A stretch of 64,000 nt of DNA, taken from an uncultured Nocardioides sp. (GTDB lineage Bacteria > Actinomycetota > Actinomycetes > Propionibacteriales > Nocardioidaceae). Positions 40,743-49,221 of this stretch are shown piece by piece. How positions within the stretch are numbered: the stretch's first letter is position 1; each line of letters opens with the position of its first letter. Below the pieces are notes generated by a model. That model had not been told where the DNA came from. It did not search any database and saw only the letters and a program-made list of their open reading frames with translations. The stretch lies in the NCBI RefSeq assembly GCF_947489365.1, contig NZ_CANLDB010000001.1:558001-622000 (forward strand), read 5' to 3'. The translations under genes and the position numbers were made by a program.

Positions 40743-41866
40743 CCTCCCTCGACCCGCGGATCGTGCGGCTGCTGCTCGCCGTCGGGGCCCCCGTGCTCGC
40801 CCTGGGCGCGGCGTTCGCGATCACCAGCCTCGTGCTGCTCGTCGCCGGCGACCCGGTCGGGGAGGTGTGGTCGACGATCCTGTCCCCGCCGGAGACCCGG
40901 AACGTCGTCAACATCATCAACGCCGCCACGGTGCTCTACCTGTCCGGTGTCGCCGTCGCGATCGGGTTCCGGATGAACCTGTTCAACATCGGCGTCGACG
41001 GGCAGTACCGCGTGGCCGCCTTCGCGGCCGCCGCGGTCGCCGGGGAGGCCTGGCTCCCGGGCGTGCTCAACATGGTGCTCGCCGTCCTCGTCGCGATGCT
41101 CGCGGGCGCGATCTGGGCCGGCATCGCCGGCCTGCTGCGCGCCACCCGCGGCGTCTCCGAGGTCATCAGCACGATCATGCTGAACTTCATCGCCACCTCG
41201 GTGGTCGCGTTCATGCTGCGCCAGCTCGCCGTGCGCGAGGAGGGCAGCAACATCGTGTCCACCCGGCCGATCCCCGAGGGCAGCCGCCTGCCCGGGATCC
41301 CGTTCGGCGACCTGCCCAACCTCGAGATCTACGGCTTCGTCGTGGTCGCGGTCGCCGTCGGGTTCGGCTACTGGTTCGTGCTCAACAAGACCCGCTTCGG
41401 CTTCGACCTCCGCGCCACCGGCCGTTCGGCGCCCGCCGCGACGGCCAGCGGCATCAGCGTGAGGAGGATGACGATCGCGACGATGCTGCTGTCCGGCGCG
41501 ATCGCCGGCCTGGTCGGCATGCCGCTGCTGCTGGGCAGCTCGTACGCCTACGGCTCGACCTTCCAGTCCGGCCTCGGCTTCGCCGGCATCGCCATCGCGC
41601 TGCTCGGCCGCAACCACCCGGTCGGGATCGCGCTCGGCGCGCTGCTGTTCGCGTTCCTCGACGAGCAGTCGAACCCGCTGCAGATCCTGGTGGGCGTCTC
41701 GCCCGACATCGTCGCCATCACCCAGGGGGTCGTCGTCCTCACCGTCGTCATCTCCTACGAGGTCGTCCGTCGGTTCGGCTCCCGCCTCGAGCAGCGTCGC
41801 GTCGCCGCGGCGCTGGCCACCGAGCGGGCGAGCGGCACCGACGACAAGCAGGAGGCCCGCGCATGA
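40739..41866 (+). CDS. Nucleoside ABC transporter permease 1
   Basis: A 375-residue permease of the BPD_transp_2 family with about ten helices. Typical segments are FRMNLFNIGVDGQYRVAAFA, GVSEVISTIMLNFIATSVV and LRATGRSAPAATASGISV, the cytoplasmic coupling loop. Start and stop overlap both neighbours by ATGA. The order of a longer and a shorter permease after the ATPase matches NupB and NupC systems. Confidence 0.92.
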   Translation: MTSLDPRIVRLLLAVGAPVLALGAAFAITSLVLLVAGDPVGEVWSTILSPPETRNVVNIINAATVLYLSGVAVAIGFRMNLFNIGVDGQYRVAAFAAAAVAGEAWLPGVLNMVLAVLVAMLAGAIWAGIAGLLRATRGVSEVISTIMLNFIATSVVAFMLRQLAVREEGSNIVSTRPIPEGSRLPGIPFGDLPNLEIYGFVVVAVAVGFGYWFVLNKTRFGFDLRATGRSAPAATASGISVRRMTIATMLLSGAIAGLVGMPLLLGSSYAYGSTFQSGLGFAGIAIALLGRNHPVGIALGALLFAFLDEQSNPLQILVGVSPDIVAITQGVVVLTVVISYEVVRRFGSRLEQRRVAAALATERASGTDDKQEARA

Positions 41867-43134
41867 GCACCACCACGAAGGCCGGCCCGACCCCCGCGGG
41901 CGGCCGGGCGGCCAAGCCCGCCCGCCGACGCCTGCGGCCGTCGTACCTGCTGCTCGGCTTCGCGGGCCTGGTCCTGCTGCTGTCGCTGCTCGAGCTCGCC
42001 ACCGGCGCGACCGACCTGACCTCGGCGGGCACCGTCGGGGCGACGTTCATCGCCGTCACGCCGATCATGCTGGCCGGCCTGGGCGGGCTGTGGGCCGAGC
42101 GTGCGGGCATCGTCAACATCGGGCTCGAGGGGATGATGATCCTCGGGACGTACGGCGCCGGCTACTTCGCCTACCACTACGGCGCGTGGGCCGGCATCCT
42201 CGGCGCGCTGCTCCTCGGCATGATCGGCGGGCTCATCCACGCCACCGCCACCGTGATCTTCGGCGTCGACCACATCATCTCCGGCGTCGCGATCAACATC
42301 ATCGCGCTCGGCGCCGTGCAGTACCTCGCCTCGCTGACCTTCGAGGGCCTCGAGGGCGGCGGCTCGACCCAGTCGCCTCCGCTCCCGGACCTGCCGTCGA
42401 TCACGATCGGCCCGCTCTCCGACCTCCTCGGCTCCGTCGTCGACACCGACTGGTTCTTCGTCTCCCAGGTCGCCGGCATCCTCCAGGCGCTCGTGACGAA
42501 CCTGTCGGTCTACGTGCTGCTGGCGCTGCTGCTGCTCATCGTGTCGTCGTACGTGTTGTTCCGGACGCCGTTCGGCCTGCGGCTGCGCTCCTGCGGTGAG
42601 AGCCCCTCGGCGGCGGAGTCGCTCGGTGTCGCGGTGCTGCGCTACAAGTTCGTGGCCGTCCTGATCTCCGGCGGCATGGCCGGGCTCGCGGGCGGATTCC
42701 TCGCCCTCGTCGCGTCGAGCACGTACCGCGACGGGCAGACCGGCGGGCGCGGCTACATCGGCCTCGCCGCGATGATCTTCGGCAACTGGCGGCCCGGCGG
42801 CCTGCTGATGGGCTCCGGCCTGTTCGGCTACACCGAGACGCTCGGCCTGCGGCAGGGCGGCACGTCGGTGCACGCGCTGCTGCTCCTGCTCGCCGTCCTC
42901 GCCGTGTGCGCCGCCGTCTGGCAGTTCCGCCGCGGGCAGTCCACCGCCGGCGCGGGCATCCTCGTGGGCGGCCTGCTGGTCGGGGCGCTGTACTTCTCGA
43001 TCGACGAGGTGCCCGGCGACTTCACGTCGATGACGCCGTACGTGATCACCCTGCTGGTGCTCGCCTTCGCGGCCCAACGCCTCCGGGCCCCGGCCGCGGT
43101 CGGGCAGACCTACCGGAAGGGGTCGGCCGGATGA
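41863..43134 (+). CDS. Nucleoside ABC transporter permease 2
   Basis: A 423-residue BPD_transp_2 permease. Diagnostic stretches are AERAGIVNIGLEGMMILGTY, IISGVAINIIALGAVQYLAS and RSCGESPSAAESLGVAVLRY. It has a longer C-terminal hydrophobic part than most paralogues (VHALLLLLAVLAVCAAVWQF, then further helices). It overlaps cdd by ATGA, so import and deamination are coupled. Confidence 0.92.
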   Translation: MSTTTKAGPTPAGGRAAKPARRRLRPSYLLLGFAGLVLLLSLLELATGATDLTSAGTVGATFIAVTPIMLAGLGGLWAERAGIVNIGLEGMMILGTYGAGYFAYHYGAWAGILGALLLGMIGGLIHATATVIFGVDHIISGVAINIIALGAVQYLASLTFEGLEGGGSTQSPPLPDLPSITIGPLSDLLGSVVDTDWFFVSQVAGILQALVTNLSVYVLLALLLLIVSSYVLFRTPFGLRLRSCGESPSAAESLGVAVLRYKFVAVLISGGMAGLAGGFLALVASSTYRDGQTGGRGYIGLAAMIFGNWRPGGLLMGSGLFGYTETLGLRQGGTSVHALLLLLAVLAVCAAVWQFRRGQSTAGAGILVGGLLVGALYFSIDEVPGDFTSMTPYVITLLVLAFAAQRLRAPAAVGQTYRKGSAG

Positions 43135-43532
43135 CCTCCACCGGGGACACGTTCGACTGGGACGCCCTCAAGGCCGCGGCCGAGGAGGCCGCGACCCACG
43201 CCTACGCGCCGTACAGCAACTACCACGTGGGCGCCGCGGCGCTCGTCGACGACGGCCGCGTCGTGTCGGGCTGCAACGTCGAGAACGCGGCGTACGGCGT
43301 CGCGCTGTGCGCCGAGTGCGGCCTTGTGTCGACGCTGCACCGCGAGGGCGGCGGGCGGCTCACGCACTTCGTGTGCGTCAACGGCGACGGGGACGTGATC
43401 ATGCCGTGCGGGCGCTGCCGCCAGCTGCTGTGGGAGAACGGCGGCCCGTCGCTGCTGGTCTGGACCGTGTCGGGTGTCAAGCCGATGACCGAGGTGCTGC
43501 CCGATGCGTTCGGCGCCGACGACCTCCGCTGA
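43131..43532 (+). CDS. cdd: Cytidine deaminase
   Basis: A 133-residue tetrameric-type zinc cytidine deaminase converting cytidine and deoxycytidine to uridine and deoxyuridine. The active site is visible: GCNVENAAYGVALCAECG contains the first zinc-binding Cys and the catalytic Glu region, and MPCGRCRQLL the second CxxC. Its stop lies 28 bp inside the P450 gene. Confidence 0.95.
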   Translation: MTSTGDTFDWDALKAAAEEAATHAYAPYSNYHVGAAALVDDGRVVSGCNVENAAYGVALCAECGLVSTLHREGGGRLTHFVCVNGDGDVIMPCGRCRQLLWENGGPSLLVWTVSGVKPMTEVLPDAFGADDLR

Positions 43533-44676
43533 CCTCTCCGACCCCGCCTTCGTCGCCGACCCCTACCCGCTGCTCGACGAGCTGCGGGCGGCCGGGCCGG
43601 TGGTGCGGCAGGGCTCGGGCCGGTGGTTGGTGCTGGACCACGCCGGGGTGTCGCGGCTGCTGCGGGAGCGAGCGCTCGGCCGGATCTGGCGCGACAAGGA
43701 GCCGGCGGCGGCGCTGGAGCCGTTCAACCTGCTGCACCGCCACCAGATGATGGAGAGCGAGCCGCCGGTCCACACCCGGCTGCGCCGGCCTGTGGCGGCG
43801 GCGTTCAACCGTGGTCACGTGGAGCGGCTGCGACCGCGGGTCCGGGCGCTCGCGGCGGACCTGCTCGCCGAGGTGGACGCCGGGGCGGGCTTCGACGTGG
43901 TCGGGGCGTACGCCGAGCCGCTGCCCGTCCTGGTGATCGCCGAGCTGCTCGGCGTGCCCGCGTCGTACGCGCCGTTCCTGCGCGACTCCTCGCAGGCGAT
44001 CGTGCGGATGTACGAGCACGCGCCGGCGGAGGAGACCGTGGAGGCCGCGGTCGCGGCGGCCCGGGACTTCGCCGCGCTGGTCGCCGAGCTGGCGGCCGAG
44101 CGTCGTCGTACGTCGCCCGAGGCGCGGCCCGCGGACCTGCTGTCGGACCTGGTCGCGACCGAGCTGTCCGACCTCGAGGTGGTCGCGTCCGCCGTCCTGC
44201 TGCTCAACGCGGGCCACGAGGCGTCGGTCAACGTGTTCGGCAACGGCCTGGTCGGCCTGCTCCGCGCCGGGCTGCGGCCCGCCGACGACGTGGCGCTGAC
44301 CGTCGAGGAGATGCTGCGCTTCGACTCGGCGCTGCAGCTGTTCGAGCGGACCGCCACCGCCCCGGTCGACCTCGGCGACGGCCTCGTCGCCGAGCCGGGG
44401 GACACCGTGGCCCTGCTGCTCGGCGCCGCGAACCGGGACCCCGCGGTCTTCGAGGCCCCCGCCGTCCTCGACCCCGCGCGCTCGCCGAACCCGCACGTCG
44501 CCTTCGGCGCCGGCGTCCACTTCTGCCTCGGCGCCCCGCTGGCCCGGATGGAGCTCGTCGAGTCCCTGACGCTGCTGTTCGACCGCCACCCCGACCTGAC
44601 GCTCGCCGACGAGCCGACCCCGCGCGGGACCTTCGTCCTGCGCGGGTTCCACTCCGTGCCGGTCCGCGCGGGCTGA
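43504..44676 (+). CDS. Cytochrome P450 lacking the I-helix threonine
   Basis: A 390-residue soluble bacterial P450. The haem loop is AFGAGVHFCLGAPLAR with thiolate C341. ExxR is E269-R272 (VEEMLRFDSALQLFERTA). The I-helix reads LLLNAGHEASVNVFGNGLVG at about 232-251, where position 240 is Ala instead of the usual Thr that assists O2 cleavage (P450cam T252). A Ser follows at 241. The ATG at 43504 lies inside cdd, which makes the P450 translationally linked to the nucleoside operon. The substrate is unknown; the link suggests, but does not prove, a nucleoside-related one. Weak homology to a CYP107-like shape is possible. Confidence 0.9.
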   Translation: MRSAPTTSADLSDPAFVADPYPLLDELRAAGPVVRQGSGRWLVLDHAGVSRLLRERALGRIWRDKEPAAALEPFNLLHRHQMMESEPPVHTRLRRPVAAAFNRGHVERLRPRVRALAADLLAEVDAGAGFDVVGAYAEPLPVLVIAELLGVPASYAPFLRDSSQAIVRMYEHAPAEETVEAAVAAARDFAALVAELAAERRRTSPEARPADLLSDLVATELSDLEVVASAVLLLNAGHEASVNVFGNGLVGLLRAGLRPADDVALTVEEMLRFDSALQLFERTATAPVDLGDGLVAEPGDTVALLLGAANRDPAVFEAPAVLDPARSPNPHVAFGAGVHFCLGAPLARMELVESLTLLFDRHPDLTLADEPTPRGTFVLRGFHSVPVRAG

Positions 44677-44707
44677 GGGTCGGCTCAGTCGCGGGTCAGG
44701 CAGCGGG

Positions 44708-46063
44708 TCAGGCCCTCAGCGCCGTCCGGCCGCTGACGGCGACGCCGGCGAGGGCCATGACGAGCAGCAGGACGAACAGCGCGGCGAGGCCGCCGGAGAC
44801 GCCGGCGAGGACGGCGACGAGCCCGCCGCCGACGCCGATGACGACGGCCTGGGAGAGCTGGTCGCCGAGCTGGGCGGCCGAGGAGTGGAAGCCGGTGTCC
44901 TCGGGCGCGGAGTGCGCGAGCAGCAGGTACGACAGCGACGAGAAGCCGAGGCCCATCCCGGTGCCGGCCAGCGCCCACAGCGGCACGGCGAGCCACGGCA
45001 CGCCCCACGCGGGGGCGACGAGCAGCAGGCCGGCGATCGCCGTGCCGACGCACACGAAGCCGGCGCGCAGCAGGGCCGGGCGGGACAGCTCGGGACGGCG
45101 GCCCTGCCACGCCGAGGACGCCGACCAGCCCAGCGAGCCCACGATCAGCGGGATCCCCGCCGCGGTCAGGGACCACCCGTGGACCTCGGTCAGCAGCAGC
45201 GGCATGAACGCCGTCGCGGTGAAGAACGCGCCCGACAGCAGCCCCCGCCCGGCGACGACCGCGGCCACGCCCGGGCGGGCCACGAGCGTGCCCGCGGGGA
45301 CGAGCAGGCGGACGGCGGGGACCAGGACGGCGAGGGCGACGAGCCCGACGGCCACCCCGACGTACGTCGTGTGGTCGGCCACCCAGCTGATCGCGGCGAC
45401 GGCGACGGCCGCGGCGAGGGCGCCGGGGAGCAGTCCGCGGCGCCCGGGACGCGGGTTCGCCGGCGCGCCCTGACGGACGGCGGTGCGGGCGATGAGCGCG
45501 ACGGCGAGGACCACGAGGGGCAGCAGCCCGCCGAACACCCACCGCCACGACGCCTGCTCGGCGAGCAGCCCCGCGACGGGCGGCCCGACCAGCGACGGCA
45601 CCACCCAGGCCGAGGAGATGAGCGCGAAGACCGCCGGACGGGCCCCCACGGAGTAGACGAGCGCGATGAGCACGTAGACCGCGACGCCCTGCGCGCCCGC
45701 CCCGGCGCCCTGCAGGACCCGGCCCACGAGCAGCACCGGCAGGGTGGGTGCGGTCGCGGCGACGAGCAGGCCGGCACCGAACAGGACCGGGGCGCCGAGC
45801 AGGACCAGCTTCGGACCGTGGACGTCGCACCACCGGCCCGCGGCCACGGTGCCGACCACGGTGGCGGCGCCGAAGGCGACGAAGGGCCACGAGTAGTCGG
45901 ACACGTCGCCGAGGTCGGCGACGAGGGCGGGCATCGCCGTCCCCACGCCCATGGCCTCGAAGGCCACGAGGCTGATGAGCAGGACGAGGCCGACCGTCAC
46001 CCCTCGTCGGTCCGGTCCGAACAGCTCCTCGCGCACCGACGGCGCGGTCCCCGAGGTCGTCAT
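44708..46063 (-). CDS. MFS transporter (DHA2-like efflux type)
   Basis: A 451-residue major facilitator with 12 or more helices. Visible elements include GVTVGLVLLISLVAFEAMGV, GRWCDVHGPKLVLLGAPVLF (motif A-like), LLVGRVLQGAGAGAQGVAVY (motif C-like) and MGLGFSSLSYLLLAHSAPED. The start MTTSGTAPS at 46063 is preferred over a further upstream Met. Substrate unknown. It converges closely with the P450 gene (31 bp). Confidence 0.87.
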   Translation of the reverse strand: MTTSGTAPSVREELFGPDRRGVTVGLVLLISLVAFEAMGVGTAMPALVADLGDVSDYSWPFVAFGAATVVGTVAAGRWCDVHGPKLVLLGAPVLFGAGLLVAATAPTLPVLLVGRVLQGAGAGAQGVAVYVLIALVYSVGARPAVFALISSAWVVPSLVGPPVAGLLAEQASWRWVFGGLLPLVVLAVALIARTAVRQGAPANPRPGRRGLLPGALAAAVAVAAISWVADHTTYVGVAVGLVALAVLVPAVRLLVPAGTLVARPGVAAVVAGRGLLSGAFFTATAFMPLLLTEVHGWSLTAAGIPLIVGSLGWSASSAWQGRRPELSRPALLRAGFVCVGTAIAGLLLVAPAWGVPWLAVPLWALAGTGMGLGFSSLSYLLLAHSAPEDTGFHSSAAQLGDQLSQAVVIGVGGGLVAVLAGVSGGLAALFVLLLVMALAGVAVSGRTALRA

Positions 46064-46126
46064 CGCGCGTTCACCGCCCCAGCCTGCAACCTCGACCGCG
46101 GTGGAGGTCAACCGGGTTCCGGTGTC

Positions 46127-46513
46127 TCAGGCCCCGAGCGGGACCTCCTCGCACCCCGGGACGTCGGCGAGCCGGAACCAGACGGGGATGCCCCGCTCCC
46201 GGGCGATCGCGACGTCCTGGTCGGCGCCACGGGAGGCGCCGGGGAGCCGGAGCACGCCGTCGCAGTGCTGGAGGAGACGCTGGGCGGTCGGGTACATGAC
46301 CTGCTCCGCGAGGGGGTCGGTCACCCCGGTGGCGCCGGCGCTGGTCAGGACGGGCAGGGCCACCCACTCGCCGATCATCGGGAGGTGGCCGGCGGCGAAG
46401 AGCGGCCACGCGGCGGACTCGAGCGCGGCCAGGTTGGCGGCCATGAGGGCAGGGTCGTCGTCGGTGCCCGAGCGGTAGGGGCCGGCGATCAGGATCATCA
46501 GCGGTGTCGTCAT
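46127..46513 (-). CDS. DUF4406 domain protein (nucleoside 2-deoxyribosyltransferase-like fold)
   Basis: A 128-residue protein with an N-terminal LILIAGPYRSGTDDDPALM loop and a C-terminal GASRGADQDVAIARERGIPV segment. This is the pattern of DUF4406 proteins, which resemble nucleoside 2-deoxyribosyltransferases. Whether it acts on nucleosides is not established, but it is divergent from the DeoR-type regulator, shares its operator region, and lies among nucleoside genes. TAGCGT is 7 nt before its ATG. Confidence 0.7.
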   Translation of the reverse strand: MTTPLMILIAGPYRSGTDDDPALMAANLAALESAAWPLFAAGHLPMIGEWVALPVLTSAGATGVTDPLAEQVMYPTAQRLLQHCDGVLRLPGASRGADQDVAIARERGIPVWFRLADVPGCEEVPLGA

Positions 46514-46520
46514 GTCCGGG

Positions 46521-46526
46521 ACGCTA
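46521..46526 (-). promoter_or_regulatory. -10-like hexamer for the DUF4406 gene
   Basis: TAGCGT on the minus strand, 7 nt before the ATG at 46513; just downstream of the twin operator repeats. Confidence 0.5.
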
Positions 46527-46535
46527 ACGGGCACG

Positions 46536-46566
46536 TTCGTGCAGAAGCAAGGTATTTCGTGCAGAA
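46536..46566. promoter_or_regulatory. Twin direct-repeat operator of the DeoR-type regulator
   Basis: TTCGTGCAGAA occurs at 46536-46546 and again, identically, at 46556-46566. The 20-bp period is close to two helical turns, as expected for two dimers on one DNA face. The pair lies between two divergent leaderless promoters and would cover both -35 regions. Confidence 0.7.
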
Positions 46567-46571
46567 CCCGG

Positions 46572-46577
46572 TAGGCT
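46572..46577 (+). promoter_or_regulatory. -10-like hexamer for the DeoR-type gene
   Basis: TAGGCT, 6 nt before the ATG at 46584 and 6 bp after the second operator repeat, a position that suits autorepression. Confidence 0.5.
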
Positions 46578-46583
46578 CGCGCC

Positions 46584-47342
46584 ATGCTGGCGGCGCAACG
46601 CAAGGAGCACATCCTCTCGACCCTCCGGGACGACGGGAGGGTGGTCGCGAAGGACCTCGCCGTCGCACTCGACCTGTCGGAGGACACGATCCGGCGCGAC
46701 CTGCGCGAGCTCGCTGCGGAGGGCTTGCTCCACCGGGTGCACGGCGGTGCGCTCCCGGTGTCCCCGGCGATCGCCGACTTCGCCACGCGCACGTCCATCG
46801 GCACGGGGGCCAAGGTCGAGGTCGCCCGGACGGCGTGCGGCCTCGTCCGGTCGGGTCAGACGATCGCCCTCGACGGTGGTACGACGGCCCGCGAGCTCGC
46901 CCGCCGACTCCCGGCCGACCTGCGGGCCACCGTGGTCACCCACAGCCCGACCGTCGCCGTGGAGCTCGCGGAGCACCCCACCGTCGAGGTGATCATCGTC
47001 GGGGGGCGGCTCTTCAAGCACTCCGTGGTCGCCGCGGGCGCCGTGGCCCACGAGGCCATCGGCCGGGTCAGCGTCGACCTCTTCTTCCTCGGGGTCACCG
47101 GCATCCACCCCACGGCCGGGCTCACCACCGGTGACGCCGACGAGGCGGCGATCAAGCGCGCCTGGTCGGTACGGGCCGCGGAGACCTACGTGCTCGGCAG
47201 CGGCGAGAAGATCGGCGCCGCGTCGCCCTTCGAGGTGGTCCCGCTCGACTCCGTCACCGCGGTCCTGACCGACTCCGGGGCGCCCCCGCGCGGCGTCGCC
47301 GAGCTCCGCGCGGCCGGGGTCCGCGTCCTCGGGGACGCCTGA
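46584..47342 (+). CDS. DeoR/GlpR family transcriptional regulator
   Basis: A 252-residue repressor. The N-terminal winged HTH is MLAAQRKEHILSTLRDDGRV, then DLAVALDLSEDTIRRDLREL and HRVHGGAL. The sugar-isomerase-like sensor domain carries ALDGGTTARELARRLP, VIIVGGRLFKHSVV and FLGVTGIHPTAGLT. Members respond to phosphosugars such as deoxyribose-5-phosphate or ribose phosphates. Position beside deoA and the twin operator makes control of nucleoside catabolism the best guess, with autoregulation. Confidence 0.9.
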   Translation: MLAAQRKEHILSTLRDDGRVVAKDLAVALDLSEDTIRRDLRELAAEGLLHRVHGGALPVSPAIADFATRTSIGTGAKVEVARTACGLVRSGQTIALDGGTTARELARRLPADLRATVVTHSPTVAVELAEHPTVEVIIVGGRLFKHSVVAAGAVAHEAIGRVSVDLFFLGVTGIHPTAGLTTGDADEAAIKRAWSVRAAETYVLGSGEKIGAASPFEVVPLDSVTAVLTDSGAPPRGVAELRAAGVRVLGDA

Positions 47343-47385
47343 GCCGCCGTGCGGAGGCCGCTGCCCGAGCCGGCGGCCAGGGCGA

Positions 47386-47391
47386 TACGTT
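47386..47391 (+). promoter_or_regulatory. -10-like hexamer for deoA
   Basis: TACGTT (within GATACGTT), 7 nt before the ATG at 47399. Confidence 0.45.
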
Positions 47392-47398
47392 CGCCCGC

Positions 47399-48688
47399 AT
47401 GGTGGAGGCACACGACGCGGTCGAGGTCATCGCAGCGAAGCGGGACGGCGGTCGGCTCAGCGACAGCCAGGTCGACTGGGTCGTCGACGCCTACACCCGC
47501 GGGGTGGTGGCCGACGAGCAGATGTCGGCGCTGGCGATGGCGATCCTGCTGAACGGCATGGAGCGCGACGAGATCGCCCGGTGGACCGCCGCGATGATCG
47601 CCTCGGGGGAGCGGATGGACTTCTCCTCGCTGTCCCGCCCCACCGCCGACAAGCACTCCACGGGCGGTGTCGGCGACAAGATCACGCTGCCGCTCGCGCC
47701 CCTCGTCGCGGCCTGCGGGGTCGCCGTGCCCCAGCTGTCGGGGCGCGGCCTCGGCCACACCGGCGGCACCCTCGACAAGCTCGAGTCGATCCCCGGCTGG
47801 CGGGCGGCGCTGAGCAACGACGAGATGCTGCGTCAGCTCGAGGACGTCGGCGCCGTCATCTGCGCGGCCGGGTCCGGGCTCGCCCCAGCCGACAAGAAGT
47901 TGTACGCCCTGCGCGACGTCACCGGCACCGTCGAGGCGATCCCGCTCATCGCCTCCTCGATCATGTCCAAGAAGATCGCCGAGGGCACGGGCGCGCTCGT
48001 GCTCGACGTGAAGGTCGGCTCGGGTGCCTTCATGAAGGACGAGCCCTCCGCCCGCGAGCTCGCCGAGACGATGGTCGCGCTCGGCACCGACGCCGGGGTC
48101 CGCACCGTCGCGCTGCTCACCGACATGTCGACCCCGCTCGGGTTCACGGCCGGGAACGCGCTCGAGGTCCGCGAGTCCGTCGAGGTCCTCGCCGGCGGCG
48201 GTCCCGCCGACGTCGTCGAGCTCACCCTCGCGCTGGCCCGGGAGATGCTCACGGCGGCCGGCCACGGCGACGTCGACCCCGCCGAGAAGCTGGCCGACGG
48301 CTCCGCGATGGACGCCTGGCGCCGCATGGTCGCGGCCCAGGACGGCGACCCGGACGCCCCGCTGCCCATGGCCCGCGAGACCCACGTCGTCACCGCACCG
48401 TCCTCGGGGACGCTGACCCGCCTCGACGCGATGGCCGTCGGCCTCGCCGCCTGGCGCCTCGGTGCGGGCCGCGCCACCCAGGGCGAGCCCGTGCAGGCCG
48501 GCGCCGGCGTCGAGCTGCACGCCAAGCCGGGAGACACCGTCACCGGGGGCCAGCCCCTGCTGACGCTGCACACCGACACCCCCGAGCGGTTCGAGCGGGC
48601 CCTGGCCGCGCTCGCGGGCGGGTACGACGTCGCCGGCGACGCCTCGTCGTACGCCGCGACGCCGGTCGTCATCGACCGGGTGGGCTGA
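47399..48688 (+). CDS. deoA: Thymidine phosphorylase
   Basis: A 429-residue pyrimidine-nucleoside phosphorylase that yields deoxyribose-1-phosphate and thymine or uracil. The family signature is SGRGLGHTGGTLDKLES (about residues 116-132), with KHSTGGVGDKITLPLAPL (phosphate and substrate loop) and LVLDVKVGSGAFMKDEPSA. The C-terminal domain is present. Uridine may also be used. A hairpin covers its stop. Confidence 0.95.
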   Translation: MVEAHDAVEVIAAKRDGGRLSDSQVDWVVDAYTRGVVADEQMSALAMAILLNGMERDEIARWTAAMIASGERMDFSSLSRPTADKHSTGGVGDKITLPLAPLVAACGVAVPQLSGRGLGHTGGTLDKLESIPGWRAALSNDEMLRQLEDVGAVICAAGSGLAPADKKLYALRDVTGTVEAIPLIASSIMSKKIAEGTGALVLDVKVGSGAFMKDEPSARELAETMVALGTDAGVRTVALLTDMSTPLGFTAGNALEVRESVEVLAGGGPADVVELTLALAREMLTAAGHGDVDPAEKLADGSAMDAWRRMVAAQDGDPDAPLPMARETHVVTAPSSGTLTRLDAMAVGLAAWRLGAGRATQGEPVQAGAGVELHAKPGDTVTGGQPLLTLHTDTPERFERALAALAGGYDVAGDASSYAATPVVIDRVG

Positions 48689-48731
48689 GCCTGCCGGCTC
48701 AGCTCAACAGGTCAGCCCGGCAGCTCAGCCC
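48682..48731. terminator. Hairpin spanning both stop codons of deoA and the MaoC gene
   Basis: GGGCTGAG (48682-48689) and CTGCCGG (48691-48697) pair with CCGGCAG (48717-48723) and CTCAGCCC (48724-48731): 15 bp with one bulged C. It contains the deoA stop on one arm and the MaoC stop on the other, so it can terminate both strands. Confidence 0.65.
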
Positions 48732-49180
48732 TGCAGCAGCAGGATCAGGTTCTCCGCGACGCAGGCGGGCTTGTCCTCGCCGTCGATCTCGATGGTGTGC
48801 TTCATCGCCACCTGCAGGCCGTGACTGGCCTCGGTGACCTCGCCGATCGCGAGGTGGTCGCGCACGCGGGCGCCGACCTTGACGAACTGCGGGAAGCGCA
48901 CCTTGTTGAGCCCGTAGTTCAGCTTCGGGCCCGGGAAGTCGAAGGTGACGACCTTCGAGCCGAGGAACGGCAGCAGCGACAGCGTCAGGTAGCCGTGGGC
49001 GATCGTCGTCCCGAAGGGGCCCTCGGCGGCGCGCTCGGCGTCGACGTGGATCCACTGGTGGTCCTCGGTGGCGTCGGCGAAGCCGTTGACCCGGTCCTGG
49101 GTGATCTCGAACCAGTCCGAGGTCCCGATGTCGGAACCGGCGGCGGCGGAGACCTCGTCGAGGCTGGTGAAGGTGCGCAT
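48725..49180 (-). CDS. MaoC-like hot-dog dehydratase
   Basis: A 151-residue (R)-specific enoyl-CoA hydratase-type protein. The hydratase-2 motif is visible: FADATEDHQWIHVDAERA (catalytic Asp and His) with GPFGTTIAHGYLTLSLLP. Length fits a single hot-dog domain. It may hydrate enoyl-CoA intermediates of fatty acids. TAGGTT is 6 nt before its ATG. Confidence 0.88.
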   Translation of the reverse strand: MRTFTSLDEVSAAAGSDIGTSDWFEITQDRVNGFADATEDHQWIHVDAERAAEGPFGTTIAHGYLTLSLLPFLGSKVVTFDFPGPKLNYGLNKVRFPQFVKVGARVRDHLAIGEVTEASHGLQVAMKHTIEIDGEDKPACVAENLILLLQG

Positions 49181-49186
49181 GGGCGC

Positions 49187-49192
49187 AACCTA
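49187..49192 (-). promoter_or_regulatory. -10-like hexamer for the MaoC gene
   Basis: TAGGTT on the minus strand (within GATAGGTT), 6 nt before the ATG at 49180. Confidence 0.5.
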
Positions 49193-49221
49193 TCCCGGGG
49201 CCGTGCCGGGCGGGACGGGTC

